Positions 1 to 8,360 are shown, numbered from the stretch's first letter. The stretch: 33,007 nucleotides of DNA from Mangrovibacterium sp047972415 (GCA_047972415.1 JBKEAN010000151.1:1-33007), one strand, 5' to 3'. The notes: generated by a model not told the origin, from the sequence alone. Numbers and translations: made by a program.

Positions 1-42
1 ATTGATTATTAAGCAAAACGGACTGCCAACTTCAAGCTTCAA

Positions 43-969
43 TCAACTCTCAAGCAAGTATTTTATTCGTTCCAGCTTTTCTTCCAATGGCTGGTAGCCA
101 TCAATCCAATGAATTACTGTACCCTTGCGCTCCATGCCCCGGAACCAGGTCATTTGCCGCTTGGCAAACTGGTGAATAGCCGTTTCGAGCCCGCAGAACA
201 TATCGTCGTAAGTTAGTTCACCGGTCAGGTGCAGGGTCAGGTATTTGTACTCCAACCCGTAATAGGTGAGCTGCGCCGGCGTTAATCCACTATTTAACAG
301 GCCTTTTACTTCATCCAGCATTCCTTCATTCAAGCGTTGCTTTAAGCGTTCGGTAATGCGCTTACGGCGGCTAAGGCGGTCGTATTTCACCCCAACAACC
401 AGGCTTTTAATATCGGGCATACGCGGGTCAATATCGGGGTGTTCTTTCAGATAAGCTTCAATTTCGATGGCGCGGATAGCACGTTTCGCGGTTTCCAAAT
501 CGGTCTGGTTGTGCAGGTCGCTTTTGTATGTTTTCAAAATTTCTTCCAGCTCCGTTATTGTTTTATCTTGAAGTTCCATCCGCAGCGCTTCATTTACAGG
601 AACCTGAATTAGTTTGTAATTTTTAAGTACCGACTCGAGGTACAAACCGCTTCCGCCACACAATACCGGAAACTTGTCTCGAGCGCAAACATTGTTGTAA
701 GCGTTCAGAAAATCACGCTGATATTCAAATACATTATACTCGTAGCCGGCATCCACAATATCAATCAGGTGATAGGGAATTGGTTGCCCTGCAATGTTAT
801 AATCGGCCAAATCTTTACCTGTTCCCAAATCCATGCCCCTGTACACCTGGCGCGAGTCGGCCGAAATAACTTCGCCCCCAAGCATTTGCGCCGCATGTAC
901 AGCCACGGTTGTCTTCCCCGAAGCAGTTGGACCAAGAATAGTGAGCATTTGATATTTGGCAGCAAGCAT
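43..969 (-). CDS. miaA: tRNA dimethylallyltransferase
   Basis: MiaA transfers a dimethylallyl group from DMAPP to the N6 of adenosine 37 in tRNAs that read codons beginning with U; it acts in the cytosol. The N-terminus shows the P-loop GPTASGKT, followed by the family motif ISADSRQVYRGMDLGTGK and the LIDIV motif; further on come the GGSGLY motif and a C-terminal RQMTWFRG motif typical of MiaA. I chose the ATG at 969 (308 aa, the usual family length) because the upstream in-frame extension is not MiaA-like and would overlap the promoter of the divergent gene at 1028. It is transcribed away from the Yip1/smpB pair. Nothing in the sequence suggests inactivation. Confidence 0.96.
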   Translation of the reverse strand: MLAAKYQMLTILGPTASGKTTVAVHAAQMLGGEVISADSRQVYRGMDLGTGKDLADYNIAGQPIPYHLIDIVDAGYEYNVFEYQRDFLNAYNNVCARDKFPVLCGGSGLYLESVLKNYKLIQVPVNEALRMELQDKTITELEEILKTYKSDLHNQTDLETAKRAIRAIEIEAYLKEHPDIDPRMPDIKSLVVGVKYDRLSRRKRITERLKQRLNEGMLDEVKGLLNSGLTPAQLTYYGLEYKYLTLHLTGELTYDDMFCGLETAIHQFAKRQMTWFRGMERKGTVIHWIDGYQPLEEKLERIKYLLES

Positions 970-979
970 AATGTTTGAC

Positions 980-1008
980 TTTGAGATTTGCAAAATAATG
1001 TATTTTTG
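980..1008 (+). promoter_or_regulatory. Bacteroidota promoter for the Yip1-smpB pair
   Basis: TTTG at 980-983, 17 bases, then TATTTTTG at 1001-1008 matches the Bacteroidota sigma-ABfr consensus (TTTG, about 19 bases, TAnnTTTG). It ends 20 bases before the ATG at 1028. Confidence 0.6.
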
Positions 1009-1027
1009 TAACGCAAATAAACGAAAT

Positions 1028-1597
1028 ATGGATTTTAAAGCGCAACTCAACTGGTTGTTTTACGAAGTATTCATGCTTATTATCAGACCCCAAAAGTTCT
1101 GGAAAACAAAGTTGCACGAAGGATTTCGAAAGAATGCTTTCGCGCTGATTTTTGTTCCGTGCTTACTTTTGCTCTTTGTATCAGTTATTTCGGGCAAGTT
1201 TCTGTTTTTGTCCGAGTTTGATTTTTATTCGGCTGCGGTTGAAGCGTTGCGGGTAATCCTTATTCTTCTGTTTTCGTTGTTTGGTGCAATATTTATTATT
1301 AACAAACTGGCAATTAGCTACAAAGGGAACAACAGCCCGAAAATGCTAAAAACAATTTTAATTTATTGCTTTGTGCCTTATTTATTAGCACACATCGTTG
1401 CCGCGTTTACGCAGGTGGCCGAGTTTCAGGTTGCCGGGTTGTACGGGCTTTACCTTTTTGTTGTGTCAGCCCAATATTTTATGGGAATACCCGAAAAAAA
1501 GCAATCTAAATTCATTTCGCTGGCAGTGCTGTTACTCCTTTTAATCATTTTCCTTGTTTCGTTTATTATTTCAAACTTATTCGATTCAATTTTTTAA
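1028..1597 (+). CDS. Yip1-domain-like integral membrane protein
   Basis: A 189-residue membrane protein of unknown role in bacteria. About five hydrophobic stretches are visible after a short cytosolic N-terminus that carries an amphipathic LNWLFYEVFMLIIRPQKFW segment, a pattern common at the start of bacterial Yip1 proteins. The start at 1028 follows a good promoter; an upstream in-frame start at 956 would overlap that promoter and miaA. The stop is 2 bases before smpB, so the two are probably cotranscribed. Family assignment rests on overall pattern and is moderately sure; no catalytic motif can be seen. Confidence 0.75.
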   Translation: MDFKAQLNWLFYEVFMLIIRPQKFWKTKLHEGFRKNAFALIFVPCLLLLFVSVISGKFLFLSEFDFYSAAVEALRVILILLFSLFGAIFIINKLAISYKGNNSPKMLKTILIYCFVPYLLAHIVAAFTQVAEFQVAGLYGLYLFVVSAQYFMGIPEKKQSKFISLAVLLLLLIIFLVSFIISNLFDSIF

Positions 1598-1599
1598 TT

Positions 1600-2058
1600 A
1601 TGGCGCACAAAACGGCTAACATAAACATCCGTAACAAACGAGCGTTTTTCGAGTACGAAATCATCGAAACCTTTATTGCCGGCATTCAACTGGTTGGTAC
1701 CGAAATTAAATCGGTGCGAAACAGCAAAGCCAGCATTGTTGAAGCCTATTGCCGTTTTACTAACAGCGAGCTGTACGTGGTTAATATGAATATCTCGGAA
1801 TACGATTTTGGCAACATCAACAACCACGAGGCCCGCCGCGACCGCAAACTGCTGCTGAACCGCAAAGAACTTGAAAAGCTTGAAAAACGGATAAAAGAAA
1901 GCGGGCTCACGATTGTCCCCTTAAAAATGTTCCTCACCGACAAAGGCATTGCTAAGCTCGAAATTGGGCTGGCAAAAGGAAAAAAACTGCACGATAAACG
2001 CGAAACGCTGAAACAAAAAGACGATAAACGCGACATGGATCGTGCGATGAAGTTTTAA
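1600..2058 (+). CDS. smpB: SsrA-binding protein SmpB
   Basis: SmpB binds tmRNA and brings it to stalled ribosomes for trans-translation. The 152-residue protein shows the oligonucleotide-binding fold with the family motifs NKRAFFEYEI near residue 12, GIQLVGTEIKSVR near 30, and the NINNHEARRDRKLLL segment in the middle. The C-terminal tail KGKKLHDKRETLKQKDDKRD is the basic part that folds along the mRNA channel. Length is normal. It sits 2 bases behind the Yip1-like gene and converges on the exonuclease gene that ends at 2066. Confidence 0.97.
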   Translation: MAHKTANINIRNKRAFFEYEIIETFIAGIQLVGTEIKSVRNSKASIVEAYCRFTNSELYVVNMNISEYDFGNINNHEARRDRKLLLNRKELEKLEKRIKESGLTIVPLKMFLTDKGIAKLEIGLAKGKKLHDKRETLKQKDDKRDMDRAMKF

Positions 2059-2065
2059 CCGCTTT

Positions 2066-2791
2066 TTACGGAACTATCTCCATCTGATCCATTCCAATAA
2101 TTGCTTCCCCTTTGTAGCGGAGCAGCAGGTTGGCCACGGCCAACGTATCTTTTTCGCAGTAGCGGATAATGCGGTCCAGGTCGTTATGCTGGTAATACAC
2201 GGTGGCAACCTGGCTACCGTCGATGTCGTCTTTTGGGGTGGGAATGTTGAACGCGGCGCACAACAAACTAAGCGAAGTATAGCTTTTATAGTCGCCAAAC
2301 TTCCATAGTTGCAAGGTGTCAATCAGTTTGTCTTTCACGTCCCAGGGTTTCATCCCGGCAATGTTTAGTATACGCGGCAAGCGCAAGCCATTAATCAGCG
2401 TACGGCGGGCAATGTACGGGTAATCGAACTCGGTGCCGTTGTGCGCACAAATACAGCGCGAAGCGTTCGAGGTAAACTTATCGAGCATGTTGTTGAACCC
2501 GGCCAGCAATTTACGCTCGTCATCATCGTAAAACGACTTCACCCGGTACACGCGCTCGCCCGATTTCTGCGTTACAAAACCGGCCGAGATGCAGATAATC
2601 CGTCCAAACTCGGCATAAATCCCGGCCCGCCCGTACACATCGGCTGGCGTTTGCTCTTCGTTCCGGAAGTAGGCTGATTTCGATTCCCACAATTTCTGAA
2701 ACACTTCGGGCACCTCGTGGTAAGCCGGGTACTGCGGAACGGTTTCAATATCGATAAAAAGAACTTCTTCGATGTTCAGGTTGTACAGCAT
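2066..2791 (-). CDS. 3'-5' exonuclease-like protein, DnaQ/DEDDy fold
   Basis: A 241-residue protein of the family of predicted 3'-5' exonucleases related to PolB exonuclease domains (PF10108-like). Visible motifs: ExoI-like FIDIETVP near residue 14 (Asp and Glu metal ligands), ExoII-like HNGTEFDYPYI near residue 120 (Asp ligand), and ExoIII-like YCEKDTLAVANL near residue 212 (Tyr/Asp pair). In Bacteroidota this gene is commonly found beside uridine kinase, and here the udk stop is 2 bases upstream of its ATG, so they form an operon. Substrate (DNA or RNA) cannot be read from the sequence. Confidence 0.85.
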   Translation of the reverse strand: MLYNLNIEEVLFIDIETVPQYPAYHEVPEVFQKLWESKSAYFRNEEQTPADVYGRAGIYAEFGRIICISAGFVTQKSGERVYRVKSFYDDDERKLLAGFNNMLDKFTSNASRCICAHNGTEFDYPYIARRTLINGLRLPRILNIAGMKPWDVKDKLIDTLQLWKFGDYKSYTSLSLLCAAFNIPTPKDDIDGSQVATVYYQHNDLDRIIRYCEKDTLAVANLLLRYKGEAIIGMDQMEIVP

Positions 2792-2793
2792 GG

Positions 2794-3399
2794 CTACAAA
2801 ATTTGCTTGATAAAGTTGGTTAATATGCGAATGGCCACTTCGTTACTTCCACCTTCGGGCACAATAATATCGGCAAAACGTTTGGTCGGTTCTATAAACT
2901 GAAGGTGGCTCGGGCGAACCGTTTCTTCGTAACGTTTCAGGGTTTGCTGTACATCGCGCTCGCGCTCCACAATATCGCGCTGGATAACACGCGATAAGCG
3001 CAAATCCGAATCGCAATCCACAAACACTTTAATATCCATCATGCGGCGCAGACTGGCGTTGCAAAGCACCAAAATACCCTCAACAATAACCACGGGTTTG
3101 GGTTGAATTTTAACCGTATCGGCAGATCGCGTGCAGCTGAGGTACGAATAAATGGGCTCATCAATGGGCTGACCATTCTTCAACTGCTCCAAATGTTTGT
3201 TCAACAGGCTGAATTCGATGGAATCGGGATGATCGAAATTGAGCAACCGCCGCTCTTCAATCGTTAAATGCGCGTTATCCTTATAATAAGAGTCCTGCGA
3301 GAGAATAGCCACCTGGTTAGCCGAAAACTGCCCGGCAATTTTATTCACAACGGTTGTTTTCCCCGAACCAGTCCCACCTGCAATACCAATAATAATCAT
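2794..3399 (-). CDS. udk: Uridine/cytidine kinase
   Basis: Phosphorylates uridine and cytidine to UMP and CMP in pyrimidine salvage. The 201-residue protein begins with the P-loop GIAGGTGSGKTTV, then shows LSQDSYYKD (substrate-side Asp), NFDHPDSIEF, PIYSYLSCTR and VIVEGILVL, all standard uridine kinase blocks. The ATG at 3399 is preferred to an upstream TTG at 3417, since that codon falls inside a TATATTTG promoter box. The C-terminus ends 2 bases before the exonuclease gene. Confidence 0.96.
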   Translation of the reverse strand: MIIIGIAGGTGSGKTTVVNKIAGQFSANQVAILSQDSYYKDNAHLTIEERRLLNFDHPDSIEFSLLNKHLEQLKNGQPIDEPIYSYLSCTRSADTVKIQPKPVVIVEGILVLCNASLRRMMDIKVFVDCDSDLRLSRVIQRDIVERERDVQQTLKRYEETVRPSHLQFIEPTKRFADIIVPEGGSNEVAIRILTNFIKQIL

Positions 3400-3414
3400 C
3401 TGCTTTTTTATGTC

Positions 3415-3422
3415 CAAATATA
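3415..3422 (-). promoter_or_regulatory. Probable -7 box for udk operon
   Basis: On the minus strand TATATTTG (TAnnTTTG) lies 15 bases before the udk ATG. No convincing TTTG -33 element is at the best distance, so the call is moderate. It argues for the ATG at 3399 as start. Confidence 0.45.
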
Positions 3423-3526
3423 ATACGGCATTTCAATTTTGGGAACAAGTGCGGCAAGCTTTATGGCACACTGCCGATAAAGTATTAAATTCGCTGCCAG
3501 TTTTAACCTATCAGCAATAAAAAACC

Positions 3527-3826
3527 ATGGTAAACCACGTTGTGCTTTTCAAATTGAAGGCCTATCCTGCCGGGGAAAAACAGGCAAAACTAGACCAACT
3601 GAAAACAGCACTGCTCGAACTTAAAAATAAAATCGCCGAGTTGAAGTACATCGAAGTCGGGACCAATTACGAACTGAATGCCAAGTCCTACGACTTGTGC
3701 CTGATTACGCACTTCGGGTCTATGGCCGACCTGAACGCTTACGCCGTTCATCCCGAACATCTTAAAGTGGTATCCCTGGTGAAAGAGTACACCAGCGACC
3801 GCGCTGCTGTTGATTTTCATTTTTAA
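3527..3826 (+). CDS. Dabb-family (stress responsive alpha/beta barrel) protein
   Basis: A 99-residue single-domain protein. It starts with the Dabb signature MVNHVVLFKLK, has the central helix KLDQLKTALLELKNKI and the following IEVGTNYE strand, and ends with the typical HPEHLKVVSLVKEYTSDRAAVDF block. Such ferredoxin-like barrels dimerise; some act as enzymes or sense stress, but no specific role can be assigned. It lies 23 bases upstream of manA on the same strand and may be cotranscribed. Confidence 0.85.
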   Translation: MVNHVVLFKLKAYPAGEKQAKLDQLKTALLELKNKIAELKYIEVGTNYELNAKSYDLCLITHFGSMADLNAYAVHPEHLKVVSLVKEYTSDRAAVDFHF

Positions 3827-3849
3827 CTATTTAAAGAGCAAAAAAACAA

Positions 3850-4830
3850 ATGCAAAACCTTTATCCATTAAAGTTTACACCGCGTTACTACGATAAAATA
3901 TGGGGCGGTCATAAGTTGAAAACCGAGCTGGGAAAAGACTTCGGCAACCTGCGTAACTGCGGCGAAAGCTGGGAACTTTCGGGTGTTGAAGGAAACGTTT
4001 CGGTAGTGAGCAACGGCTTTTTGGCCGGCAACGAGCTCGATGAACTAATTGAAGTGTACATGGGCGACCTGGTGGGCGACAAAGTGTACGACAAGTTTTG
4101 CCTCGAATTCCCGCTGCTCATTAAATTTATCGATGCCAACGACGACCTTTCAGTACAGGTCCACCCCAACGACGAAATGGCCAAAGAACGCCACAACTCG
4201 TTCGGCAAAACCGAAATGTGGTACGTACTGCAAGCCGACAAAGGTGCCAAACTGAACTGCGGCTTCAACCAGCCCATTAATAAAGAAACTTACCTGAAGA
4301 AACTGGAGAACAAAGAAATCATGGACATCCTGAACTTTGTTGAAGTAAAAGCAGGCGATGTTTTCTTTATGCCGGCCGGCCGCGTACATGCTATCGGACG
4401 CGGCGTAATGGTGGCCGAAATTCAGCAAACATCAGACGTAACGTACCGTATTTACGACTACAACCGCAAAGATGTGGACGGAAAAGAACGCGAGTTGCAC
4501 ACCGAGCTGGCGCTGGATGCCATCGACTTTACCTACCACGAAAACTACAAAACTGATTACACGGTTGAAAAGAACAAACGCAGCGAAGTGGTGAAATGCG
4601 ACTATTTCAACACCGGTATTATCGAGTTCGATTCAACCATCCAAAAAGACATTTACGCGCTCGACTCGTTTGTGATTTACATTTGTGTTGAAGGCGAATA
4701 CGAAATTGCCACGCCCGATTTTACCGAAAAAGTAAAAAAAGGCGAAACCATTCTGGTTCCGGCATCCGTTCACCAATACCAACTCAAACCGGTTTCAGCG
4801 AGTGTGAAAGTACTCGAAGTATATTTATAA
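3850..4830 (+). CDS. manA: Type I mannose-6-phosphate isomerase
   Basis: Interconverts mannose 6-phosphate and fructose 6-phosphate, feeding GDP-mannose synthesis or mannose catabolism. The 326-residue cupin protein opens with LKFTPRYYDKIWGG, has GESWELSG, and carries the zinc-site motif VQVHPNDEMA (His) with KTEMWYVL (Glu) shortly after, and the second metal His in FFMPAGRVHAIG. The C-terminal cupin includes KGETILVPASVHQY. Length is that of the short Bacteroidota/Firmicutes form. It lies between the Dabb gene and engB; the 79-base gap to engB holds a double-hairpin repeat. Confidence 0.94.
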   Translation: MQNLYPLKFTPRYYDKIWGGHKLKTELGKDFGNLRNCGESWELSGVEGNVSVVSNGFLAGNELDELIEVYMGDLVGDKVYDKFCLEFPLLIKFIDANDDLSVQVHPNDEMAKERHNSFGKTEMWYVLQADKGAKLNCGFNQPINKETYLKKLENKEIMDILNFVEVKAGDVFFMPAGRVHAIGRGVMVAEIQQTSDVTYRIYDYNRKDVDGKERELHTELALDAIDFTYHENYKTDYTVEKNKRSEVVKCDYFNTGIIEFDSTIQKDIYALDSFVIYICVEGEYEIATPDFTEKVKKGETILVPASVHQYQLKPVSASVKVLEVYL

Positions 4831-4834
4831 CAGA

Positions 4835-4901
4835 CATGAGACGTGAGTATTGAGTCGTGAGCAAACACTCAATACTCATGTTTCATTACTCACGACTCAA
4901 T
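4835..4901. repeat. Interleaved inverted repeats before engB
   Basis: Two perfect inverted repeats overlap: 4844-4855 pairs with 4867-4878 (12 bp, core GAGTATTGAG), and 4849-4861 pairs with 4889-4901 (13 bp, core GAGTCGTGAG). Because bases 4849-4855 belong to both left arms, only one stem can form at a time. The element fills most of the gap before the engB ATG at 4910. It may be a small dispersed repeat or a leader that switches between structures. Confidence 0.7.
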
Positions 4902-4909
4902 TCAAAAAG

Positions 4910-5521
4910 ATGCTGGAAATTAAAACGGCCCATTTTTTAATGAGCAACTCAAGCGTTGCCAAATGCCCTGCTCCCGACAAACCCGAATTTGCGTTTATTG
5001 GCCGCTCGAATGTTGGCAAATCGTCCTTGATAAACATGCTGACCAACAACAAAAATCTGGCAAAAACGTCGGCCCGTCCCGGCAAAACGCAATTACTGAA
5101 CCATTTCCTGATTAACGACAACTGGTATCTGGTCGATCTGCCAGGCTACGGCTATGCCAAAGTATCGAAAAGCCAGCGCAATAAATTCCATTCCTATATT
5201 GTCGACTACATTATTAAACGCGAAAACCTGTACTGCCTGTTTGTGCTGGTCGACTGCCGCCACGAACCGCAAACCATTGATATGGAGTTTATGGAATGGC
5301 TGGGCGAAAAGCAAATCCCGTTCACCATTATCTTTACCAAGTGCGACAAGCTAGGCAAAAACACGCTGGTTAGTAATATTGAAGCCTATAAAAACCGCTT
5401 GTTCGAAAGTTGGGAGGAACTTCCTCCCATGTTGCTCAGCTCGTCGGAAACAGGCTTGGGAAAAGAAGAAATACTGAACTATATTGCAGAAATTGAACCC
5501 AGCCTGACAACCAGGCAGTAG
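4910..5521 (+). CDS. engB: Ribosome biogenesis GTPase EngB/YsxC
   Basis: An essential small GTPase involved in large-subunit assembly. The 203-residue protein has G1 GRSNVGKSS near residue 37, the switch/G2 region TSARPGKTQ, G3 DLPGYGYAKV and G4 FTKCDK, all typical of the YihA/YsxC family, whose usual length is about 200. I chose ATG 4910 (MLEIKTAHF) because the frame upstream reads through the inverted-repeat element and is not conserved-looking. The gene stands behind manA and ends before the prs promoter. Confidence 0.95.
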   Translation: MLEIKTAHFLMSNSSVAKCPAPDKPEFAFIGRSNVGKSSLINMLTNNKNLAKTSARPGKTQLLNHFLINDNWYLVDLPGYGYAKVSKSQRNKFHSYIVDYIIKRENLYCLFVLVDCRHEPQTIDMEFMEWLGEKQIPFTIIFTKCDKLGKNTLVSNIEAYKNRLFESWEELPPMLLSSSETGLGKEEILNYIAEIEPSLTTRQ

Positions 5522-5611
5522 CGATTTCTTAATTTGACGGACAAGCCGTTTGGTTGTTGCAAAAAAGCATTTATTCTGCGGCAATCGGATATGGTTTTTT
5601 TCATATTTTTT

Positions 5612-5619
5612 TACCTTTG
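5612..5619 (+). promoter_or_regulatory. -7 box of prs promoter
   Basis: TACCTTTG matches TAnnTTTG and lies 38 bases before the prs ATG. The upstream stretch is T-rich without an exact TTTG at the right distance. Confidence 0.5.
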
Positions 5620-5657
5620 CGGCCAACTCCAAGGCACTATAAAATAATTTCGAACCT

Positions 5658-6596
5658 ATGGGAAACAAAAATCCTCTCAAGATCTTTACCGGTACAGCAA
5701 CCACGTACCTCACTTCTAAAATTTGCGACAGCGTGGGCGTTGACCTAGGAAAATCGAGTTGTCCCGTTTTTGCTGACGGTGAATTTGAACCCTGTTACGA
5801 AGAGACCATTCGCGGCTCACACGTTTTCATCGTTCAATCTACCTTTCCGCCCAGCGATAACTTATTGGAACTATTGCTGATGGTTGATGCTGCCAAACGC
5901 GCGTCGGCCTATAAAATCATTGCTGTTCTGCCCTATTTCGGATTTGCCCGACAGGATCGGAAAGACAAGCCGCGCGTTTCTATCGGGGCCAAACTGGTTG
6001 CCGACCTGTTATCGGCTGCCGGTGTCGATCGCATCATTACCATGGATTTACATGCTGATCAAATTCAGGGATTTTTTAATGTCCCGGTGGATCACCTCTT
6101 TGCCTCTGCCTTATTTATCCCCTTCATCCAAAAAATGGGATTGCGCGACATTGTTATTGCTTCGCCCGATGTAGGCGGGACCAAACGAGCCAACACCTAC
6201 GCCAAAATGCTTGGGGTTGATATGGTGATTTGCCATAAGTCGAGGGCAAAAGCCAATGTAGTAGGCAACATGACACTGATTGGTGATGTACGCGATAAAG
6301 ATGTGATTTTGGTGGACGACCTGATAGATACCGCCGGGACCATTACCACCGCTGCCAGCCTGATGGTGAAAGAAGGTGCCAATTCGGTCCGTGCATTTGC
6401 CGCACACGGTTTGCTATCGGCCCCAGCCTACGAACGTATCGAAAATTCGGCGCTCCAGGAAGTTTACTTTACCGATTCGATTCCACCCAAACGCGAATCA
6501 TCAAAAATTAAATACATCTCGGTGGCCGACGCCATTGGCGAGGCCATTAAACGGGTGTATAAAAATGAATCAATCAGTAACTTGTTTTTCAAGTAA
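5658..6596 (+). CDS. prs: Ribose-phosphate pyrophosphokinase
   Basis: Makes PRPP from ribose 5-phosphate and ATP, the donor for nucleotide, His and Trp synthesis. The 312-residue cytosolic protein shows the family order: GEFEPCYEETIRG, the flexible-loop motif FGFARQDRKD, TMDLHADQIQGFF, the KSRA segment and the PRPP-binding loop VILVDDLIDTAGTI near residue 218. It is close to the normal 310-320 residue length. It stands alone behind its own -7 box; the promoter for rplY overlaps its last codons. Confidence 0.97.
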   Translation: MGNKNPLKIFTGTATTYLTSKICDSVGVDLGKSSCPVFADGEFEPCYEETIRGSHVFIVQSTFPPSDNLLELLLMVDAAKRASAYKIIAVLPYFGFARQDRKDKPRVSIGAKLVADLLSAAGVDRIITMDLHADQIQGFFNVPVDHLFASALFIPFIQKMGLRDIVIASPDVGGTKRANTYAKMLGVDMVICHKSRAKANVVGNMTLIGDVRDKDVILVDDLIDTAGTITTAASLMVKEGANSVRAFAAHGLLSAPAYERIENSALQEVYFTDSIPPKRESSKIKYISVADAIGEAIKRVYKNESISNLFFK

Positions 6597-6609
6597 TTTT
6601 ATATCTTTG
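6582..6609 (+). promoter_or_regulatory. Promoter of rplY
   Basis: TTG at 6582-6584, 17 bases, then TATCTTTG at 6602-6609. It overlaps the 3' end of prs and would give a 5' leader of nearly 100 bases for rplY. Confidence 0.55.
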
Positions 6610-6651
6610 CACCGCTTTTTCCACACGGCATGAACGTTATGTATGCTGTTT

Positions 6652-6675
6652 GTCCTTTCACCGAAAAGGGAGGAC
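6652..6675 (+). promoter_or_regulatory. Leader hairpin of rplY
   Basis: Bases 6652-6659 pair with 6668-6675 (8 bp, two G-U pairs) around the loop ACCGAAAA. It sits in the long predicted leader of an L25 ribosomal protein gene, where autogenous control would be plausible, but no known L25 binding site is recognised here. Confidence 0.4.
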
Positions 6676-6711
6676 TGAGTACCATAATTAATTATTAAAG
6701 GTTTAAAAACA

Positions 6712-7314
6712 ATGAAATCAGTATCAATCACCGGCGAACTGAGAGACGCCACAGGCAAAAAAGACGCCAAAAAATTACGTTCAGAAGAAAAAGTTCCTTG
6801 CGTACTGTACGGGGGCGAACAAGCCGTCCACTTTCAAGTGGACGCTACTGAATTCCGTCAACTGGTTTACACCCCGAATGTTTACCTGGTTGACCTTACC
6901 GTAGCCGGAAAAACAGAAACTGCTATTATGCAGGACATTCAGTGGCACCCGGTTGAAGAACAAATCCTTCATGTTGACTTCCTGAAAGTGGATGCCAAAA
7001 AACCGATTAAAGTGGAAATACCGGTTCGGGTTGAAGGTTATGCAAAAGGGATGCGCGAAGGGGGTAAAATGAAACTGAACCTGCGCCGCCTGAAGGTGAA
7101 AGGCCTGGCTGCCAATATTCCCGATTCTATTGCCATCAACATCAACGAACTGGAATTAGGCCAATCAATTAAAGTAGGCCAAATTAAAGCCGAAAACCTT
7201 GAAATATTGAATTCGAAATCAATCCCGGCCGTTACCATCATGATTACACGTGCTGCACGTGCTGCCATGAACGCATCGGCTGCTGCTACCCCTGCAAAAG
7301 GAAAGAAAAAGTAA
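6712..7314 (+). CDS. rplY: 50S ribosomal protein bL25, CTC form
   Basis: bL25 binds 5S rRNA in the large subunit; the longer CTC form also counts as a general stress protein. The 200-residue protein has the L25 N-terminal domain (ITGELRDATGKKDAKKLR, VPCVLYGG, HVDFLKVD) and the C-terminal TL5/CTC beta domain (PVRVEGYAKGMREGGKM, NIPDSIAININELELGQSIKV). It ends in an Ala/Lys-rich tail, common in Bacteroidota. It is followed by pth, a pairing seen in many bacteria. Confidence 0.95.
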   Translation: MKSVSITGELRDATGKKDAKKLRSEEKVPCVLYGGEQAVHFQVDATEFRQLVYTPNVYLVDLTVAGKTETAIMQDIQWHPVEEQILHVDFLKVDAKKPIKVEIPVRVEGYAKGMREGGKMKLNLRRLKVKGLAANIPDSIAININELELGQSIKVGQIKAENLEILNSKSIPAVTIMITRAARAAMNASAAATPAKGKKK

Positions 7315-7346
7315 TTTGGCTTTTTCGGCCCGCAGCCGGGCTGCAC

Positions 7347-7379
7347 TGTATCAATTTCGACTTAAAACTGATACATTTT
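7347..7379 (+). terminator. Hairpin with short T run between rplY and pth
   Basis: TGTATCA at 7347-7353 pairs perfectly with TGATACA at 7369-7375 across a 15-base loop and is followed by TTTTA. It lies just before the pth ATG at 7384. It could weakly terminate rplY transcripts or fold in the pth leader; the stem is short, so the call is tentative. Confidence 0.35.
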
Positions 7380-7383
7380 AGTA

Positions 7384-7947
7384 ATGAAATATCTGATAAC
7401 TGGATTAGGAAATCCGGGTAAGGAGTACGAAAACACCCGCCATAACATTGGGTTTAAAATATTGGACGCTCTTGCAGATGCGTCCAATATTGTTTTTAGC
7501 GACAGCCGCTACGGCTATGTTGCCGAATACAAGTACAAAGCCCGGACTTTTATTTTGCTGAAGCCAACCACCTACATGAATTTGAGTGGTAAAGCAATAA
7601 ACTACTGGCTGAAAGAAGAAAAAATACCGATCGAAAACCTGCTGGTGCTGACCGACGATTTGGCACTGCCTTTCGGAACCTTGCGTGTTCGGGGTAAAGG
7701 CGGCGATGCCGGCCACAACGGGTTAAAAAGTATCCAGGAAAACCTCGCGCGTAACGATTATGCTCGCTTGCGCTTTGGTATCGGCGATAGTTTCAGCCGC
7801 GGCCGGCAGGTTGACTATGTTTTAGGCGAATGGTCGAAAGAGGAAGCGGCCGACCTACCCTTGAAAATTGACACCTGCATTCAAATCATTCAAAGTTTTG
7901 GCACCATCGGGCTTCCCAATACCATGAACCAATTCAACAACAAATAA
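7384..7947 (+). CDS. pth: Peptidyl-tRNA hydrolase
   Basis: Releases tRNA from peptidyl-tRNA that dropped off ribosomes. The 187-residue protein starts ITGLGNPGKEYENTRHNIGF, containing the catalytic His and the conserved Asn residues, followed by KPTTYMNLSGKAI and LVLTDDLALPFGTLRVRGKGGDAGHNGLKSI, the complete signature set of Pth. Length is normal. Its stop TAA shares one base with the ATG of the next gene (TAATG), so translation of the two is probably coupled. Confidence 0.97.
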   Translation: MKYLITGLGNPGKEYENTRHNIGFKILDALADASNIVFSDSRYGYVAEYKYKARTFILLKPTTYMNLSGKAINYWLKEEKIPIENLLVLTDDLALPFGTLRVRGKGGDAGHNGLKSIQENLARNDYARLRFGIGDSFSRGRQVDYVLGEWSKEEAADLPLKIDTCIQIIQSFGTIGLPNTMNQFNNK

Positions 7948-8360
7948 TGGACAACCAAGTACGGATTGATAAATGGCTGTGGGCAGTGCGTTTGTTTAAA
8001 ACACGCAGCCAAGCCACCGAAGCCTGCAAAAAAGGCCGCATTATTATCTCCAATGTACAGGCAAAGCCGTCGCGCGTGGTTAAGTTGAACGATGTGGTAC
8101 AGATAAAAAAGCCACCGGTCACCTTCAGCTTTAAAGTGACCGGTTTAATTGAAAAACGTGTTAGTGCAAAGTTGGCTCTCGAAAACATAAAAGACGTGAC
8201 GCCGAAAGAAGAACTGGAAATATTGGAAATGCAACGCCACGGACGTGGTTGGATGCAACGCGACCCCGGAACCGGCCGCCCAACAAAAAAAGAACGCCGC
8301 GACATGGACGACTTCTTCGAAAACGATGACTTCGACATGGACTCGGACTGGGACTTTTAA
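7947..8360 (+). CDS. hslR: Hsp15-like RNA-binding S4-domain protein
   Basis: Hsp15 binds free 50S subunits carrying nascent chains after heat shock. The 137-residue protein opens with the S4 domain VRIDKWLWAVRLFKTRSQATEACKKGRI-type signature, then KPSRVVKLNDVVQI. After the S4 core comes a basic GRPTKKERRDMDDF segment and a very acidic tail (FFENDDFDMDSDWDF), seen in Bacteroidota members. It is coupled to pth by a one-base overlap. The symbol follows the family, not a proven function. Confidence 0.85.
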   Translation: MDNQVRIDKWLWAVRLFKTRSQATEACKKGRIIISNVQAKPSRVVKLNDVVQIKKPPVTFSFKVTGLIEKRVSAKLALENIKDVTPKEELEILEMQRHGRGWMQRDPGTGRPTKKERRDMDDFFENDDFDMDSDWDF

